Part shown: positions 1 to 9,100 of the stretch, in pieces | Numbering within the stretch: the first letter of the stretch is position 1 | Layout of the letters: every line of letters begins with the position of its first letter | Source: CAZUMH01 sp964621645 | GTDB lineage: Bacteria > Zhuqueibacterota > QNDG01 > JAGLOF01 | Reading direction: 5' to 3' | Assembly (NCBI GenBank): GCA_964621645.1 | Contig: CAZUMH010000022.1 | Location: forward strand, 1 to 37,789 | DNA: 37,789 nucleotides | Notes under the pieces: generated by a model | Databases searched by the model: none | The model's input: the letters and a program-made list of their open reading frames with translations, nothing else | What the model was told of the DNA's origin: nothing | Program-made: the position numbers and the translations under genes

Positions 1-129
1 GCTGAATTTATACATTCGAACATATATGATCTGAAGGAAAAACTAGACCGTTCATTTGATATCGTTTACACTTCACGTGAAATGGTATCTTTCTCTTTGA
101 AAGGACGCTTGGTTCGCAGATACTTATGA
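1..129 (+). CDS. Fragment resembling a class I SAM-dependent methyltransferase (5' end outside window)
   Basis: The open frame runs from the window edge to a TGA at 127-129 and gives 42 residues. It contains NIYDLKEKL followed by FDIVYTS, which resembles the segment after the SAM-binding beta strands of small class I methyltransferases, where FDIVYTSYGVL-type motifs occur. After FDIVYTS the similarity stops, and the last 17 residues (REMVSFSL and onward) do not continue the family pattern. The domain therefore looks cut off rather than complete. The stop overlaps the next ATG in an ATGA (126-129). Family assignment rests on a very short stretch and is tentative. The rest of the gene, if any, lies upstream of the window. 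Confidence 0.35.
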   Translation, partial: AEFIHSNIYDLKEKLDRSFDIVYTSREMVSFSLKGRLVRRYL

Positions 130-302
130 AACTCACCTTTCGAAAACAAAACTCGATTACCAGGATTTTATTTCAGTTCTCCGTTGTTTTCTTTCTGATC
201 GGGTTGAGCCTTGTCTCGGGCTGTTCCAATCGGAACCGGGAACAATCCACCCGACTTGAATCCCGGGAACAAACTCTATCGCGACTCTCCAGCGGGGATT
301 GA
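126..302 (+). CDS. Short putative lipoprotein (58 aa), possibly the detached N-terminus of a larger frame
   Basis: ATG at 126 opens a 58-residue frame. It has a basic N-terminus, a hydrophobic stretch around residues 15-32 (FQFSVVFFLIGLSLVSG) and a lipobox-like LVSGC with Cys33, so a lipidated, membrane-anchored product is plausible. The remaining 25 residues are polar and match nothing I recognise. The frame ends in TGA at 300-302, and the same reading frame then stays open to 2243. The peptide may be a real small lipoprotein coupled to the upstream gene by the ATGA overlap. It may instead be the leader of a longer protein interrupted by this TGA. No clear Shine-Dalgarno sequence precedes the ATG. 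Confidence 0.4.
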   Translation: MKLTFRKQNSITRILFQFSVVFFLIGLSLVSGCSNRNREQSTRLESREQTLSRLSSGD

Positions 303-542
303 GTTTTACCGCTTAATAACAGGCTTTATGCGCCAAATCTGCTGAAGCTTATCGGTCAGGACGCCAATGTCATCCGGCAGAAAGGCGGAATACTCCAATG
401 TCTGCCCCCCTTTCAAGGGATCACTATCCGGGAGATCGATTACCGTCACCTCTTAGCGGGAACTGACGAAGAATTCACTGTCAATGAAGAGGAGATATGG
501 GAATCACTTTTCAGTATCGCCCATGAGGACGATGAAAATAAA
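303..542 (+). other. Coding-like frame between the TGA at 300-302 and the first usable start at 543
   Basis: This stretch is open in the same frame as the following helical-repeat gene and reads like protein. It contains LLKLIGQDANVIRQKGG and GITIREIDYRHLLAG, and it runs smoothly into that gene. No ATG, GTG or TTG lies in frame before the TTG at 543. The segment resembles the part of helical-repeat/HD-type regulators that precedes the main domain. The next gene has a comparable stretch (LAGRKVQHIQVGDIVL). I infer that the native gene started further upstream and lost its N-terminus or was interrupted. A sequencing or assembly error at or before 302 would give the same picture. Confidence 0.45.
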
Positions 543-2243
543 TTGCCCACCTCGAAAATAGATTTGGTGCTGAATTTTTTCAAGGACACGAAGAAGTCAG
601 CCCAGCTTCTCAATAAAATATACAAATACGGACTACGCCACCTGAATGAGGAAGAGGTCACCTGGGACTACCGCCAGGCGATTATCCGAATCTGTGAATA
701 TCTGGAAAACGTCGAAGATACTGAAGCCCGCTCTTCCAGAGCCAATATCATTCAATTGTTGACACACATGCACCCCGATTTGGTTGCGGCCCTTTTTGAG
801 CAGGCCACCTCCGATAAAAAGAATACCGGACTGGGGAAAGCCATCATTGATCACTTTCACGACACGGAAGTGGCCGAGTTTCTCTCTCTCTTGGTGGCAG
901 GAGAGGGATGTGTCAATGAATTTCTTGTCCGCATCTTCGATAAACTGGCACCGGGAGAAGAGGAAGCAAAGGAGCTGACTCCCCTTACTGCCGACTTGCT
1001 CTTCAGCAGAAATGATATGCATCCGGTAAATCTCAGTTCTTTGCAGCAATCGGTCCGGGAGATTTTCAGGAAACATCCGCATAATTCTTTTATCAATCAG
1101 ATGTACAAAATTACCGTCGATTCGGTACTGAAAAAAGATCTCGGGGGATTGACCTATCTGCCCAATCTCGCGCCGGAGATTCATCGTTTTACCCAGTTCA
1201 TGACCAGCCGGGTTATCAGGGAGGAGCGGGTACGGCTCCTGGTGAATCTTCTTTGGCTGGAAGAAGACGGGAATGATTATCGGCGGTTAAGCGAAAAATT
1301 ACTTGAACTGTTACCAGACCTGATCGCCGCTAAACAGCTTGAGGCGATCCGGACTATTTATGAATTTTATTTTAAAAAGATGCCTTCGAAACAAGAAGCG
1401 GTGGAAGAAGTCAGAATTTTGGTACAGAAAATTCATCAGCGTCTGAGCGATGACAAGCTCGTCACCCATCTGGTCCAGCTGATACCCGAGGTTCCCGAAG
1501 GCCTGCCGTTTTTTGGCGGTATTCTGAAATATGTGGATGATACCGCTGCGAGGATCCTTGTGGATGCCTATCAGAATGATACTAATAAGGTGCACAGGGA
1601 ACGGTACGTACGGGTGCTCCCCAGCCTCAGCTCTTCCATACTGGTAGAGCTTGAGGCGAAGCTCGCAGATCGGGATCCAGGGAACATATCCCTTTTCGTC
1701 CCAATTTTACAGCAGCTTCATCCCGACCAGGCCCATGCAACGGTAAAAAGGCTGCTCAACAGCAGGAATTCCCAGGTAGTCTATTCGGTCATCGACAGGT
1801 TTCAACCCCGGGATCGGGATGAGATCCACGATGTATACAGGATTTTCATTAAAACAAAAGATAGGGTAATAAAGAAAAAAGCCGCGGCCGTTCTTCTTAA
1901 AACCGGTGAGAAAGAAACTGTGGGACGGGTATTTGCCCATGCCGGCGAATTCCGCCGCCGCAAGCTTCTTTTCGCGGTGGTGCAGCTTTGCGGTGAATTG
2001 AAGAGCAAACAGGCCTTTGGACTGCTGGTGCAGATTCTGATGAAACGGTCTTTTCTCCCTTCCAGGAAAAGAGATAATCTCCGGCTGGCCGCGGCTCGCA
2101 GTCTGATGCTTATAGAGTGGGAAAAAGGGTACAAGATAGTGAGCAGCCGGATGAAATCGGGCAGCAGATATTTTAAAGATCACTGCCAAAAAATGATAAA
2201 ACAACAGTTAGGTCAAGAGAGCAAAAATGGCGACCGCAATTAG
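543..2243 (+). CDS. Helical-repeat (HEAT-like) protein of unknown function, first gene of an HD-GYP/kinase operon
   Basis: Reading from the TTG at 543 gives 566 residues. The TTG has a GAGGA about ten bases upstream. The protein is almost entirely predicted helix, with recurring Leu/Ile-rich helix pairs and many Arg/Lys/Glu, as in HEAT or armadillo-type scaffolds. Examples are the region around residues 290-480 and the late segment ending VKKKAAAVLLKTG-like. There is no catalytic motif, signal peptide or membrane segment, so a cytoplasmic protein-protein interaction role is the best inference. Its end overlaps the start of the next gene by 17 bp, so the two are probably translationally coupled and may act together. 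The true N-terminus is doubtful because the frame is open and coding-like back to 303. HEAT assignment comes from repeat texture only. Confidence 0.65.
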   Translation: MPTSKIDLVLNFFKDTKKSAQLLNKIYKYGLRHLNEEEVTWDYRQAIIRICEYLENVEDTEARSSRANIIQLLTHMHPDLVAALFEQATSDKKNTGLGKAIIDHFHDTEVAEFLSLLVAGEGCVNEFLVRIFDKLAPGEEEAKELTPLTADLLFSRNDMHPVNLSSLQQSVREIFRKHPHNSFINQMYKITVDSVLKKDLGGLTYLPNLAPEIHRFTQFMTSRVIREERVRLLVNLLWLEEDGNDYRRLSEKLLELLPDLIAAKQLEAIRTIYEFYFKKMPSKQEAVEEVRILVQKIHQRLSDDKLVTHLVQLIPEVPEGLPFFGGILKYVDDTAARILVDAYQNDTNKVHRERYVRVLPSLSSSILVELEAKLADRDPGNISLFVPILQQLHPDQAHATVKRLLNSRNSQVVYSVIDRFQPRDRDEIHDVYRIFIKTKDRVIKKKAAAVLLKTGEKETVGRVFAHAGEFRRRKLLFAVVQLCGELKSKQAFGLLVQILMKRSFLPSRKRDNLRLAAARSLMLIEWEKGYKIVSSRMKSGSRYFKDHCQKMIKQQLGQESKNGDRN

Positions 2244-3630
2244 AGATCTGGTTGACGAATTTATCGTCGGGCTGGATAAGGCCGTTCAGCTCAGCAGAAA
2301 TTACGGCCGTGACCACCGCATGACCAAAGAGGCGATTCGGGAACTCTTTGATACCCTGAGTACCATCCTCGTCGAGAGAGATGAGATCGTTATCGGGATC
2401 ATCGGGGATGAGTTGGTCTTTGAAAAGGAACCTTTTTTCAAGACAAGCGAAAACAGAAAGCGTTTTATTCAGCGGCTCAAAGATCAAAAGATCGAACGGA
2501 TTCGTATTTTTCTGGGGGCCAGCCATCACGAATTAAACGAGTTTGTCCATATGCTGGCCGGACACGTTCCTTCCGAGGAAACCTTCGATGATGTGCAAAC
2601 CTACCTGGCCGGCCGCAAGGTCCAGCATATTCAGGTGGGTGATATCGTCCTGAAGGCCACTTCTAAGGCGGATGACACTGAAGAATTGCGCCAGCTTTCC
2701 CTGGCAAATTTTGAAGACGGCATTCGATTCCTTAAAAATACCGGCGAGGGATTTGAACAGAATCGGCCGCTTGACATGGAGGGATTGAGGAAGACAGCTT
2801 CCGGACTGGTACAGAGCATGCTTTCCAACGGTAACCTGCTTCTCCTGCTGGCGTCGCTGCGAATGGAGGATTTGGAAAAACTGGTTCATAACGTGAATGT
2901 CTGTGTTTTTACGCTTATGCAGGCTGAGATGATCGGGTTGGAACGGCGCCATCTTGTTTCTATCGCAGAGGCGGCCCTGCTTCATAATATTGGCGAGATG
3001 TTTAGTGTAGGCGCCAAAGGGGGAAAGAGCGGGGCTACCGTGGATGACAAGAAAGAAATTCGCAGTTTTTGGGCCAGGCAGGGAGCGAAAACCCTGCTGC
3101 ACACTGAGCAGATCCATTTCCTTTCTTCTCTGGTTGCCTTTGAACAGTTTATCCGCTATGACGGCTTGGGAGAGCCAGAGAGGATTGTGGGCGACAGGCT
3201 GAATCTGGTAAGCATGATGGTCTCTATTGCCAATTATTACGACAATAGACGAAGAAACCCTTTCTATGATGAAGACTGCCGTCCGGAAGTTGTTTATGAA
3301 GAGATGATGAAACTCTCCGGTTTGGAATTCAATCCGGATCTGCTCAGAAATTTCTTTGCCGGATTGGGAGTATATCCACCGGGCACGCTCGTTGAACTGG
3401 ACAGCCACGAGGTAGGGCTGGTGATCCAGCGCAGCATCCTCGATATGTCAAGACCGACCGTAGAGATCCTTTATGGTCGCAACGGTGAACTCTACGATCA
3501 TCCCAACATCGTGAACCTGCTGGAGCGGGATGATCGGGGAAAATATAGATGGAGCATCATCCGGTCGATTTATCCCATTAAGCAGTATGGATTGCCGGCG
3601 CCCTACGCTTCTATGGCCTTTTACTCCTAA
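2227..3630 (+). CDS. Degenerate HD-GYP domain protein, probably non-catalytic
   Basis: The protein has 467 residues. The N-terminal ~200 are a helical/mixed region seen in HD-type regulators (GDELVFEKEPFF, then LAGRKVQHIQVGDIVL). Residues ~205-400 align by eye with HD-GYP cyclic-di-GMP phosphodiesterases. The first conserved His is present (His221 in LVHNVNV), but the HD dyad is His253-Asn254 (LLHNIGEM). HHExxDGxGYP has become FEQFIRYDGLGEP (305-317), and ADxYDAL has become ANYYDNR. The C-terminal extension typical of these proteins remains (LGVYPPGTLVEL). Most metal ligands are missing, so I infer a binding or signalling protein rather than a phosphodiesterase. It overlaps the preceding gene by 17 bp. 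A perfect hairpin spans its stop codon, and a histidine kinase follows 36 bp later. Confidence 0.8.
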   Translation: MATAIRDLVDEFIVGLDKAVQLSRNYGRDHRMTKEAIRELFDTLSTILVERDEIVIGIIGDELVFEKEPFFKTSENRKRFIQRLKDQKIERIRIFLGASHHELNEFVHMLAGHVPSEETFDDVQTYLAGRKVQHIQVGDIVLKATSKADDTEELRQLSLANFEDGIRFLKNTGEGFEQNRPLDMEGLRKTASGLVQSMLSNGNLLLLLASLRMEDLEKLVHNVNVCVFTLMQAEMIGLERRHLVSIAEAALLHNIGEMFSVGAKGGKSGATVDDKKEIRSFWARQGAKTLLHTEQIHFLSSLVAFEQFIRYDGLGEPERIVGDRLNLVSMMVSIANYYDNRRRNPFYDEDCRPEVVYEEMMKLSGLEFNPDLLRNFFAGLGVYPPGTLVELDSHEVGLVIQRSILDMSRPTVEILYGRNGELYDHPNIVNLLERDDRGKYRWSIIRSIYPIKQYGLPAPYASMAFYS

Positions 3631-3648
3631 AAGCAGTGGAGTAAAAGG
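3617..3648 (+). other. Perfect 11-bp hairpin spanning the stop codon of the HD-GYP-like gene
   Basis: CCTTTTACTCC (3617-3627) and GGAGTAAAAGG (3638-3648) are exact reverse complements around a 10-base loop that starts with the TAA stop (3628-3630). No T-run follows, so it is not a standard intrinsic terminator. It ends nine bases before the GGAG that serves the next gene's start. It could be a processing or stability element, or could tune translation of the downstream kinase. Confidence 0.5.
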
Positions 3649-3666
3649 TGAAGAGCGGAGAAACGA

Positions 3667-5448
3667 ATGAGAATTCATTATAAACTGGCATTGATTATCT
3701 TCTTCATCAGTCTGGTGGTAACCAGTATTGTGTTTCTGGTTTCCGATCAGGGTAACCGTTCTCTGATGCTCATCGTGTATGTGCCGGTTTTTTCAGCCTT
3801 ATTTGCGTATCCTGCGGTCCATTATATCTTTCGTCCGTTTGCCAGGCTCTATAAAGGAGTGGAAATGGTGCAGTACGGCAATCTTGATTATCCCATTACG
3901 GCCGGGACAAAGGACGAAATAGGCAGACTTGGCGGTGCCATTGATAATGTTCGGATGCAGCTTCATCAACAGAATTCATCGATGGACAGTCTCCAGGTCC
4001 AGTTAGCCGAGCACCAGCAGCGGGAAAAGCAGGTCAAAACGAAATTGAGTCAACTGGAGAGAGTAATTGAAAATATGACAGTGGCGATGTTCATTTACTA
4101 CATGGATGGAACAATTGTTGACGTGAACGAGACGGCCTGCCGGCTTTTGGGGTACCACAGAGATGAACTGATGCATCTTTCATTTTATCAGCTGCAGCCG
4201 GATGCGGAGCTGAAGAAGTCCCGCACCGCCATGAAAACAGGATCCGGTTCCACGGCTGTTCGTTTTGAGTCGTATGTCACCCACAAGACAGGACGCCTGA
4301 TTTCCGTGGAAATTTCCACCCATGTCATCGATACTGAAATGGGGATTTGTCAGAGCCTGATGCATGATATTACTCCCTATAAGCGGCTGCAGGAGGCGAC
4401 CAGAAGATCAGAGGAACGGTTCCGCAGTTTTATGGAAACAGCCAGCGATCTTATGTTTATGGCCGACATGGAAGGCCGGTTCACTTATGTGAACCAGGCC
4501 ATGGAGGAGACGCTCGCGTATCCCCGGGCCGTAATGCTGGGGATGGGTATCTCCGATTTAATGGATGTTATGGATGTGAACATCACCTCTCTCTACCAGG
4601 AATGGCTGGATTTGAACAAGAGCGGTGAGGTGACCTGGCACACCAGACGGAAAGAAATCCTCTATGGTGAAATCAAAACCAAAGGCATCCTGGATGAAAA
4701 GGGAACCCTCATCGGCATCAGGGGCGTTGTACGGAATGTTACTGAGCGGAAGAAGATGGCTGAGTCCCAGAGGCTGACCCAGTTGGGCAAACTGGCCGCG
4801 GATGTGGCCCACGAGGTAAAGAATCAGTTGACCTGCATCTACTCTCTGGCTGAAATGGCTCTAATTGAAGGAGCGGATGAAGATCAGGTAAGAAGCGATT
4901 TGCAAGCCATGCTGGCGCAGTGCCAGGAGTTAAATGATATTGTGCGGCGCCTTTTGAGTTTTTCCCGTCCCAGCCAGGGCGAATACAACGAAGCAAATAT
5001 TCACGAGATTATCGATCTGGTGCTGAAACTGGTTGAGAAATCCTATGAGGCTGACGATATAACCATCGTTCGTTCTTACGATATGGCCCTTCCCAAGATC
5101 AGAGTGGATGTGCGGCAGATGAGAGAAGTGTTTATGAATCTGGTGCAGAATGCCAGGGAGGCGATGGATTCTGGAGGGAAGATTGAGATCGTTACCTCTC
5201 TGGAGGATCACCATCTGAGGATCGATGTCCGGGATACGGGAGCCGGTATATCCGAAGCGGACATGAAAAAAATATTCGATCCCTTCTTTACCACCAAGTC
5301 CAACGGAACCGGACTGGGGGTTTCGGCCTGTTACGGCATCGTGAAGGCTCACGACGGGAATCTGGAATACAGCAGCACGCCGGGGGAAGGGACCATCGCC
5401 TCGGTATTTCTCCCAGTGGAAGACGCCAATCCTAAAGTGACTGATTGA
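3667..5448 (+). CDS. Membrane-bound HAMP-PAS-PAS sensor histidine kinase
   Basis: The protein has 593 residues. Two membrane segments (about 7-26 and 33-55) are separated by only a few residues, so there is almost no periplasmic domain and sensing is probably cytoplasmic or intramembrane. A HAMP linker follows (56-110), then a short coiled coil, then two PAS domains (about 135-245 and 250-365). The kinase core has the phospho-acceptor His382 in DVAHEVKNQ, the N-box Asn495 in NLVQNAREAM, the G1 box DTGAGI beginning at Asp523, and TGLGVSACYGIV. There is no receiver domain. The GGAG at 3657-3660 supports the ATG at 3667. It is the third gene of the operon with the helical-repeat and HD-GYP-like proteins, which may transmit or modulate its signal. 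The ligand cannot be told from sequence, and no response regulator lies nearby. Confidence 0.93.
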   Translation: MRIHYKLALIIFFISLVVTSIVFLVSDQGNRSLMLIVYVPVFSALFAYPAVHYIFRPFARLYKGVEMVQYGNLDYPITAGTKDEIGRLGGAIDNVRMQLHQQNSSMDSLQVQLAEHQQREKQVKTKLSQLERVIENMTVAMFIYYMDGTIVDVNETACRLLGYHRDELMHLSFYQLQPDAELKKSRTAMKTGSGSTAVRFESYVTHKTGRLISVEISTHVIDTEMGICQSLMHDITPYKRLQEATRRSEERFRSFMETASDLMFMADMEGRFTYVNQAMEETLAYPRAVMLGMGISDLMDVMDVNITSLYQEWLDLNKSGEVTWHTRRKEILYGEIKTKGILDEKGTLIGIRGVVRNVTERKKMAESQRLTQLGKLAADVAHEVKNQLTCIYSLAEMALIEGADEDQVRSDLQAMLAQCQELNDIVRRLLSFSRPSQGEYNEANIHEIIDLVLKLVEKSYEADDITIVRSYDMALPKIRVDVRQMREVFMNLVQNAREAMDSGGKIEIVTSLEDHHLRIDVRDTGAGISEADMKKIFDPFFTTKSNGTGLGVSACYGIVKAHDGNLEYSSTPGEGTIASVFLPVEDANPKVTD

Positions 5449-6070
5449 GACTTCAGCATTGTGTCCGCCCAGAGAACGATTCATCATCACCTTTGTTTTC
5501 AACCCTATATTTTTCAATCAATGTAATAATTAGGGTTCGGCAACAGAGATTTTTCCTGTTGATCACCGGCCTGCGGCAGGGCATCGTTTTACAGTGCCGG
5601 AGTGGATGGGAGCCGGGAAAGATCCAGTATGAAAGGCGAAGGCTACCCATCCCTTGAGAACAGATGCCCGATACTTTCCCGCCCAACGAGAGGAGAAGGG
5701 GCCGGGGACAGCATGGCGTCGGCGCTATCTGTATCCGCTCAGGATTTTGTTCGCCCTAATGAGAAACACAGGCGTCCTTCCTCCGCAAATTTTTCATTGA
5801 ATGAGGAATCGCGTACATCCGTTCCGAATATGCATGGGCGCTTTTCCCAGGCACCCTATCGATATCGAAATAAGGGAGAGAGTCCGGTTGAAGCTCCGGG
5901 GATCATCCCGCCCTGTTGTACTTTCCCTAAAGAAAAAATTGTTGATCGTTCGCCGCTCCTGATTTTTTCGCCTATTCTATCCGGCAGGGAGACGGCCGAG
6001 ATAGACGGGATCAATCCCCCAGAAGATGCATTGAGGGTTTGGCGCCATGCCGATCCACTCCCAGGATAAT
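5449..6070. other. Intergenic region without a recognisable gene
   Basis: About 620 bp lie between the convergent kinase and repeat-protein genes. An open frame exists at 5602-6069 (+), but its translation is rich in Pro, Arg and Ser, has no recognisable motif and lacks a good ribosome binding site, so I do not call it. Visible structure includes a weak 7-bp inverted repeat (5501-5507 with 5531-5537). A longer stem with one bulge pairs 5604-5614 with 5641-5652 around a 26-base loop. A purine-rich stretch near 5685-5708 resembles dispersed G-rich repeats. None matches a riboswitch family I know. Confidence 0.5.
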
Positions 6071-6073
6071 ACA

Positions 6074-6102
6074 AAAAGGCGGAGAAGATTTCTCCGCCTT
6101 TT
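6074..6102 (-). terminator. Intrinsic terminator of the 13-repeat secreted protein gene
   Basis: AAAAGGCGGAGA (6074-6085) and TCTCCGCCTTTT (6091-6102) form a perfect 12-bp stem with a 5-base loop. Read on the minus strand, the stem ends in a run of five T before GTATTATCC. It lies 43 bp past the stop of the minus-strand gene. A second GC-rich stem sits just before it (about 6105-6123). The stem is A/T-flanked on both sides, so it may also stop plus-strand transcripts. Confidence 0.85.
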
Positions 6103-6145
6103 CGGGGCGGCGGTCCTGCCGCCCGGAATGATATTGAGAAGAACG

Positions 6146-9100
6146 TTACTTGGTGAATATCATCTTCTGCATTTTTACCTGGGCATCGCTGATGAGCCTG
6201 CAGATATACAGACCACTTGCCACCTGATTTCCTCTGCTGTCATCGGCCTGCCAGGTGATAGTGTGTGATCCGGCATCGGCCGGGCCGTCGAAGAGAATCT
6301 TGACCAGTCTGCCCCGGATGTCGAATATTTCCAGGCGCGCCTGGGAGACGGCGGGCAGCCGATAGGTGATCGTCGTGCTCGGATTGAAAGGATTGGGATA
6401 GCAGGGCAGGAGCTCCAGCTGGTGAGGCATGGTTCTGTCATCGGCTCCGTCGTCGACGGAGGTATTGGCCTGCACGATCCACGTGATCATGGCCTGCAAC
6501 AGGGCCTTACTGCGGCCCAGTCCAACGGTCAGGTTTGACATATACCCTACCTTGCCGTATCCCTGCACCCGCACGAAAGAGTGATAATTATCGCTGCCCG
6601 TTTCCCAGAGAGTAAGGGGAATAACGTCCGTCTTAAGATGGTTTAATCCAAGGACGCTGTCAGCGGTTACCTGGGCCACGATGTCCCCGGTGTAAATGCT
6701 GGTGCCAAGCGGTTTGTCAACCACGGCCCGGGCGTTGCTCATGGCTACGCGGCTGGCCGTACCGGAACCGAACCATTCCCGAATTGATGCCAGGCAGAGG
6801 GTATCATTGCACAGCGCTATGGGACATTCCCCGAGCAGAATGACGCCGCCACCATTATTGATATAGGACTCAATTCGGTCGGTCATCTCGGGGCGGACAC
6901 AGGAGTAACCGGAGAATAGAACCAGGTCGAATTCGGACAGATTCGGCGGCAGTGAGTCGCTGAAGAGGTGGTATATGTTCATCGCTGTCAGCATGGAATC
7001 ATAGAGTGATACGACCTGATCGTCGATGACGACTCCTTTATAGCCGCTGGCCAGATAGGCGGTGAAATCCTGGTCTCCGATATGATCCGCCAGTGGTCCC
7101 AGCTGTCGTTTCGCCGGCAGATACAAGTAGGTGCCTTCCACCGGAGTGATGGTCCCCTGCCAGCCGTAAGGAACATTGATCTGGTAGCCGCCCTGGGCGT
7201 CGGTGCTGGTGGTGTCATGGGCGCTGCCGTAGATGAGTACCAGGTCCGCTACTCCCTGTCCGGAGGTGAAGGACACCTTTCCGGAAATGATAATCTGGGC
7301 CGGGCCCAGGGCCTGATAATCCTGGGCCACCTGATGGGTGTCAAGATCGCAGTAGGTCCTGGATACGGGGGAAAAGAGCAGGCTGTCTTTTACAGGGATC
7401 ACGGTCCCGGACCAGCCGTTGGCCACACTGAAGCAGTAGCTGCCGTCGGAACGGCTCATGACAGTATCGCCGCCGCTGCCGTAGGTGATGGTGGTCTGGG
7501 CCAGAGCCTGACCCTCAGGATCGCGGACCGTGCCCCAAACACTGATAATGGCGGGACCGAGAATCGTGTAATCCTGCTGTTCCTTGTTATCACTCACCTC
7601 GGAGTAGGTGCGGGAAAGGGGATCCATAAGCAGATCGTCCAGCTCCGGAGTCACGGTGCCGCTCCAGCCGTGATCGAGAGAAATGGAGTATTCTCCCTGG
7701 CTGTCGGTCATCACGGTGTCCGTACTGGTATAGTGGATGATGACATCCGCGGCCGGCCGATCGTCTTTATAACGCACCTCGCCGCTTATCACCACGGTTG
7801 GCGGTCCGTCAACCCAGTAATCATCATTCAGATAATGTGAGTTCACATCATAATAGTGACGGGAGGAAGGCTCGAAGAGGTGCCCGGTCTTGTAAGGGGT
7901 CACCGTACCGGACCAGCCGTTCTGCACCAGGAAAGCATACTCACCGGATGAGTCCGTGGTCGTCGAATCACCTTCTCCATAATAGAGAACGGCACCGGTG
8001 ATGGGTTCTTTGCCGGGATGGTAGTAAAGGGTTCCGCTGATGATTATCTGTCCCGGGCCGAGGACCTGGTAGTTCTGTTCCGTCTGGTTCAGGGTAATGA
8101 GCGAATAACTCTTGGAAGCCGGCGCGAAAATCAAATCACTCTTGGAGGGAGTGACGCTTCCGGACCAGGCGAAGGGTACGGAAATGCTGTAGGTTCCGGA
8201 ACCGTCCGTGAGTACGGAATCGCTGGCACCGAAGTGCAGGGCCACGCCGCTTTCCGGCTCGTCATCGATGTTCTTGACGGTTCCGGAAATGGTCAGCGTG
8301 GGAGTTCCTTCCACCCAGTAGTTTTTATCCGTCTGATGATCCCGCAGTTCCTTGTACGGGATAGAAGATGGCTCGAAGTTATATCCTGTCTTCTGCGGCG
8401 TCGCATAGCCGCTCCAGCCGTTGGGCACCGAGAAGGTGTACTGGCCGTTCGCATCCGTCAGGACCGAATCACCGGAGCTGCCGTAATAGACAACGGCGCC
8501 GCTGATCGGCTCTTCACCCGGAGAGAAGAAAATCTTTCCGGACACATGAATGGTGGCCGGACCCAGTATGGCATAATTCTGTTCGCTGCGATGGTGCTGG
8601 ACGTTGCTGTAACTTCTGGAAGCCGGATCGAAGAGCAGATCGTCTTTGGAAGGTGTTACGGTACCGGACCACCCCAGATCAACGCCGAAGGAGTATTCGC
8701 CGTTACTGTTGGTCATTACCGTATCGCCGCTGCCGTAGGTCAGCACTACATCCGGCAATCCGGGGCCATTCGGTTCATAGCGTACCACACCGGAGATGTA
8801 GGCTGTGGGGGTGCCGTCAACCAGAAAATCCTGGCCGCTGATATGATCCCGGATGTTTTCATAATCCCTGGTCAGGGGCGTGAAGGCGTAGCACTCCTTT
8901 TCCGTCTTGATCTGGCCGCTCCAGTCGAAGGGCACAGTGACGGTAAAATCTCCATTTGCATCGGTGTAGCAGGTATCCGCTTCACTGCCGTAGATAATGG
9001 CAACGGAGTCCACCCCGGCACCGCCGTTAAAACGTACCTGGCCGGAAATATCGACGCGGGAGGGGCCGAGCACACGGTAATCCTGATTGACCTGATGGGT

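Noticed and set aside
5604..5652. Bulged stem-loop considered as a riboswitch (for example cyclic-di-GMP type, given the nearby HD-GYP-like gene)
   Set aside because: The conserved core bases of known riboswitch classes are not present, and no gene follows on the plus strand that it could control.
5602..6069. Open frame of 155 codons in the gap after the first kinase
   Set aside because: The composition is Pro/Arg/Ser-rich with no motif, there is no good ribosome binding site, and it overlaps inverted repeats. It ends just before the terminator of the opposite gene.
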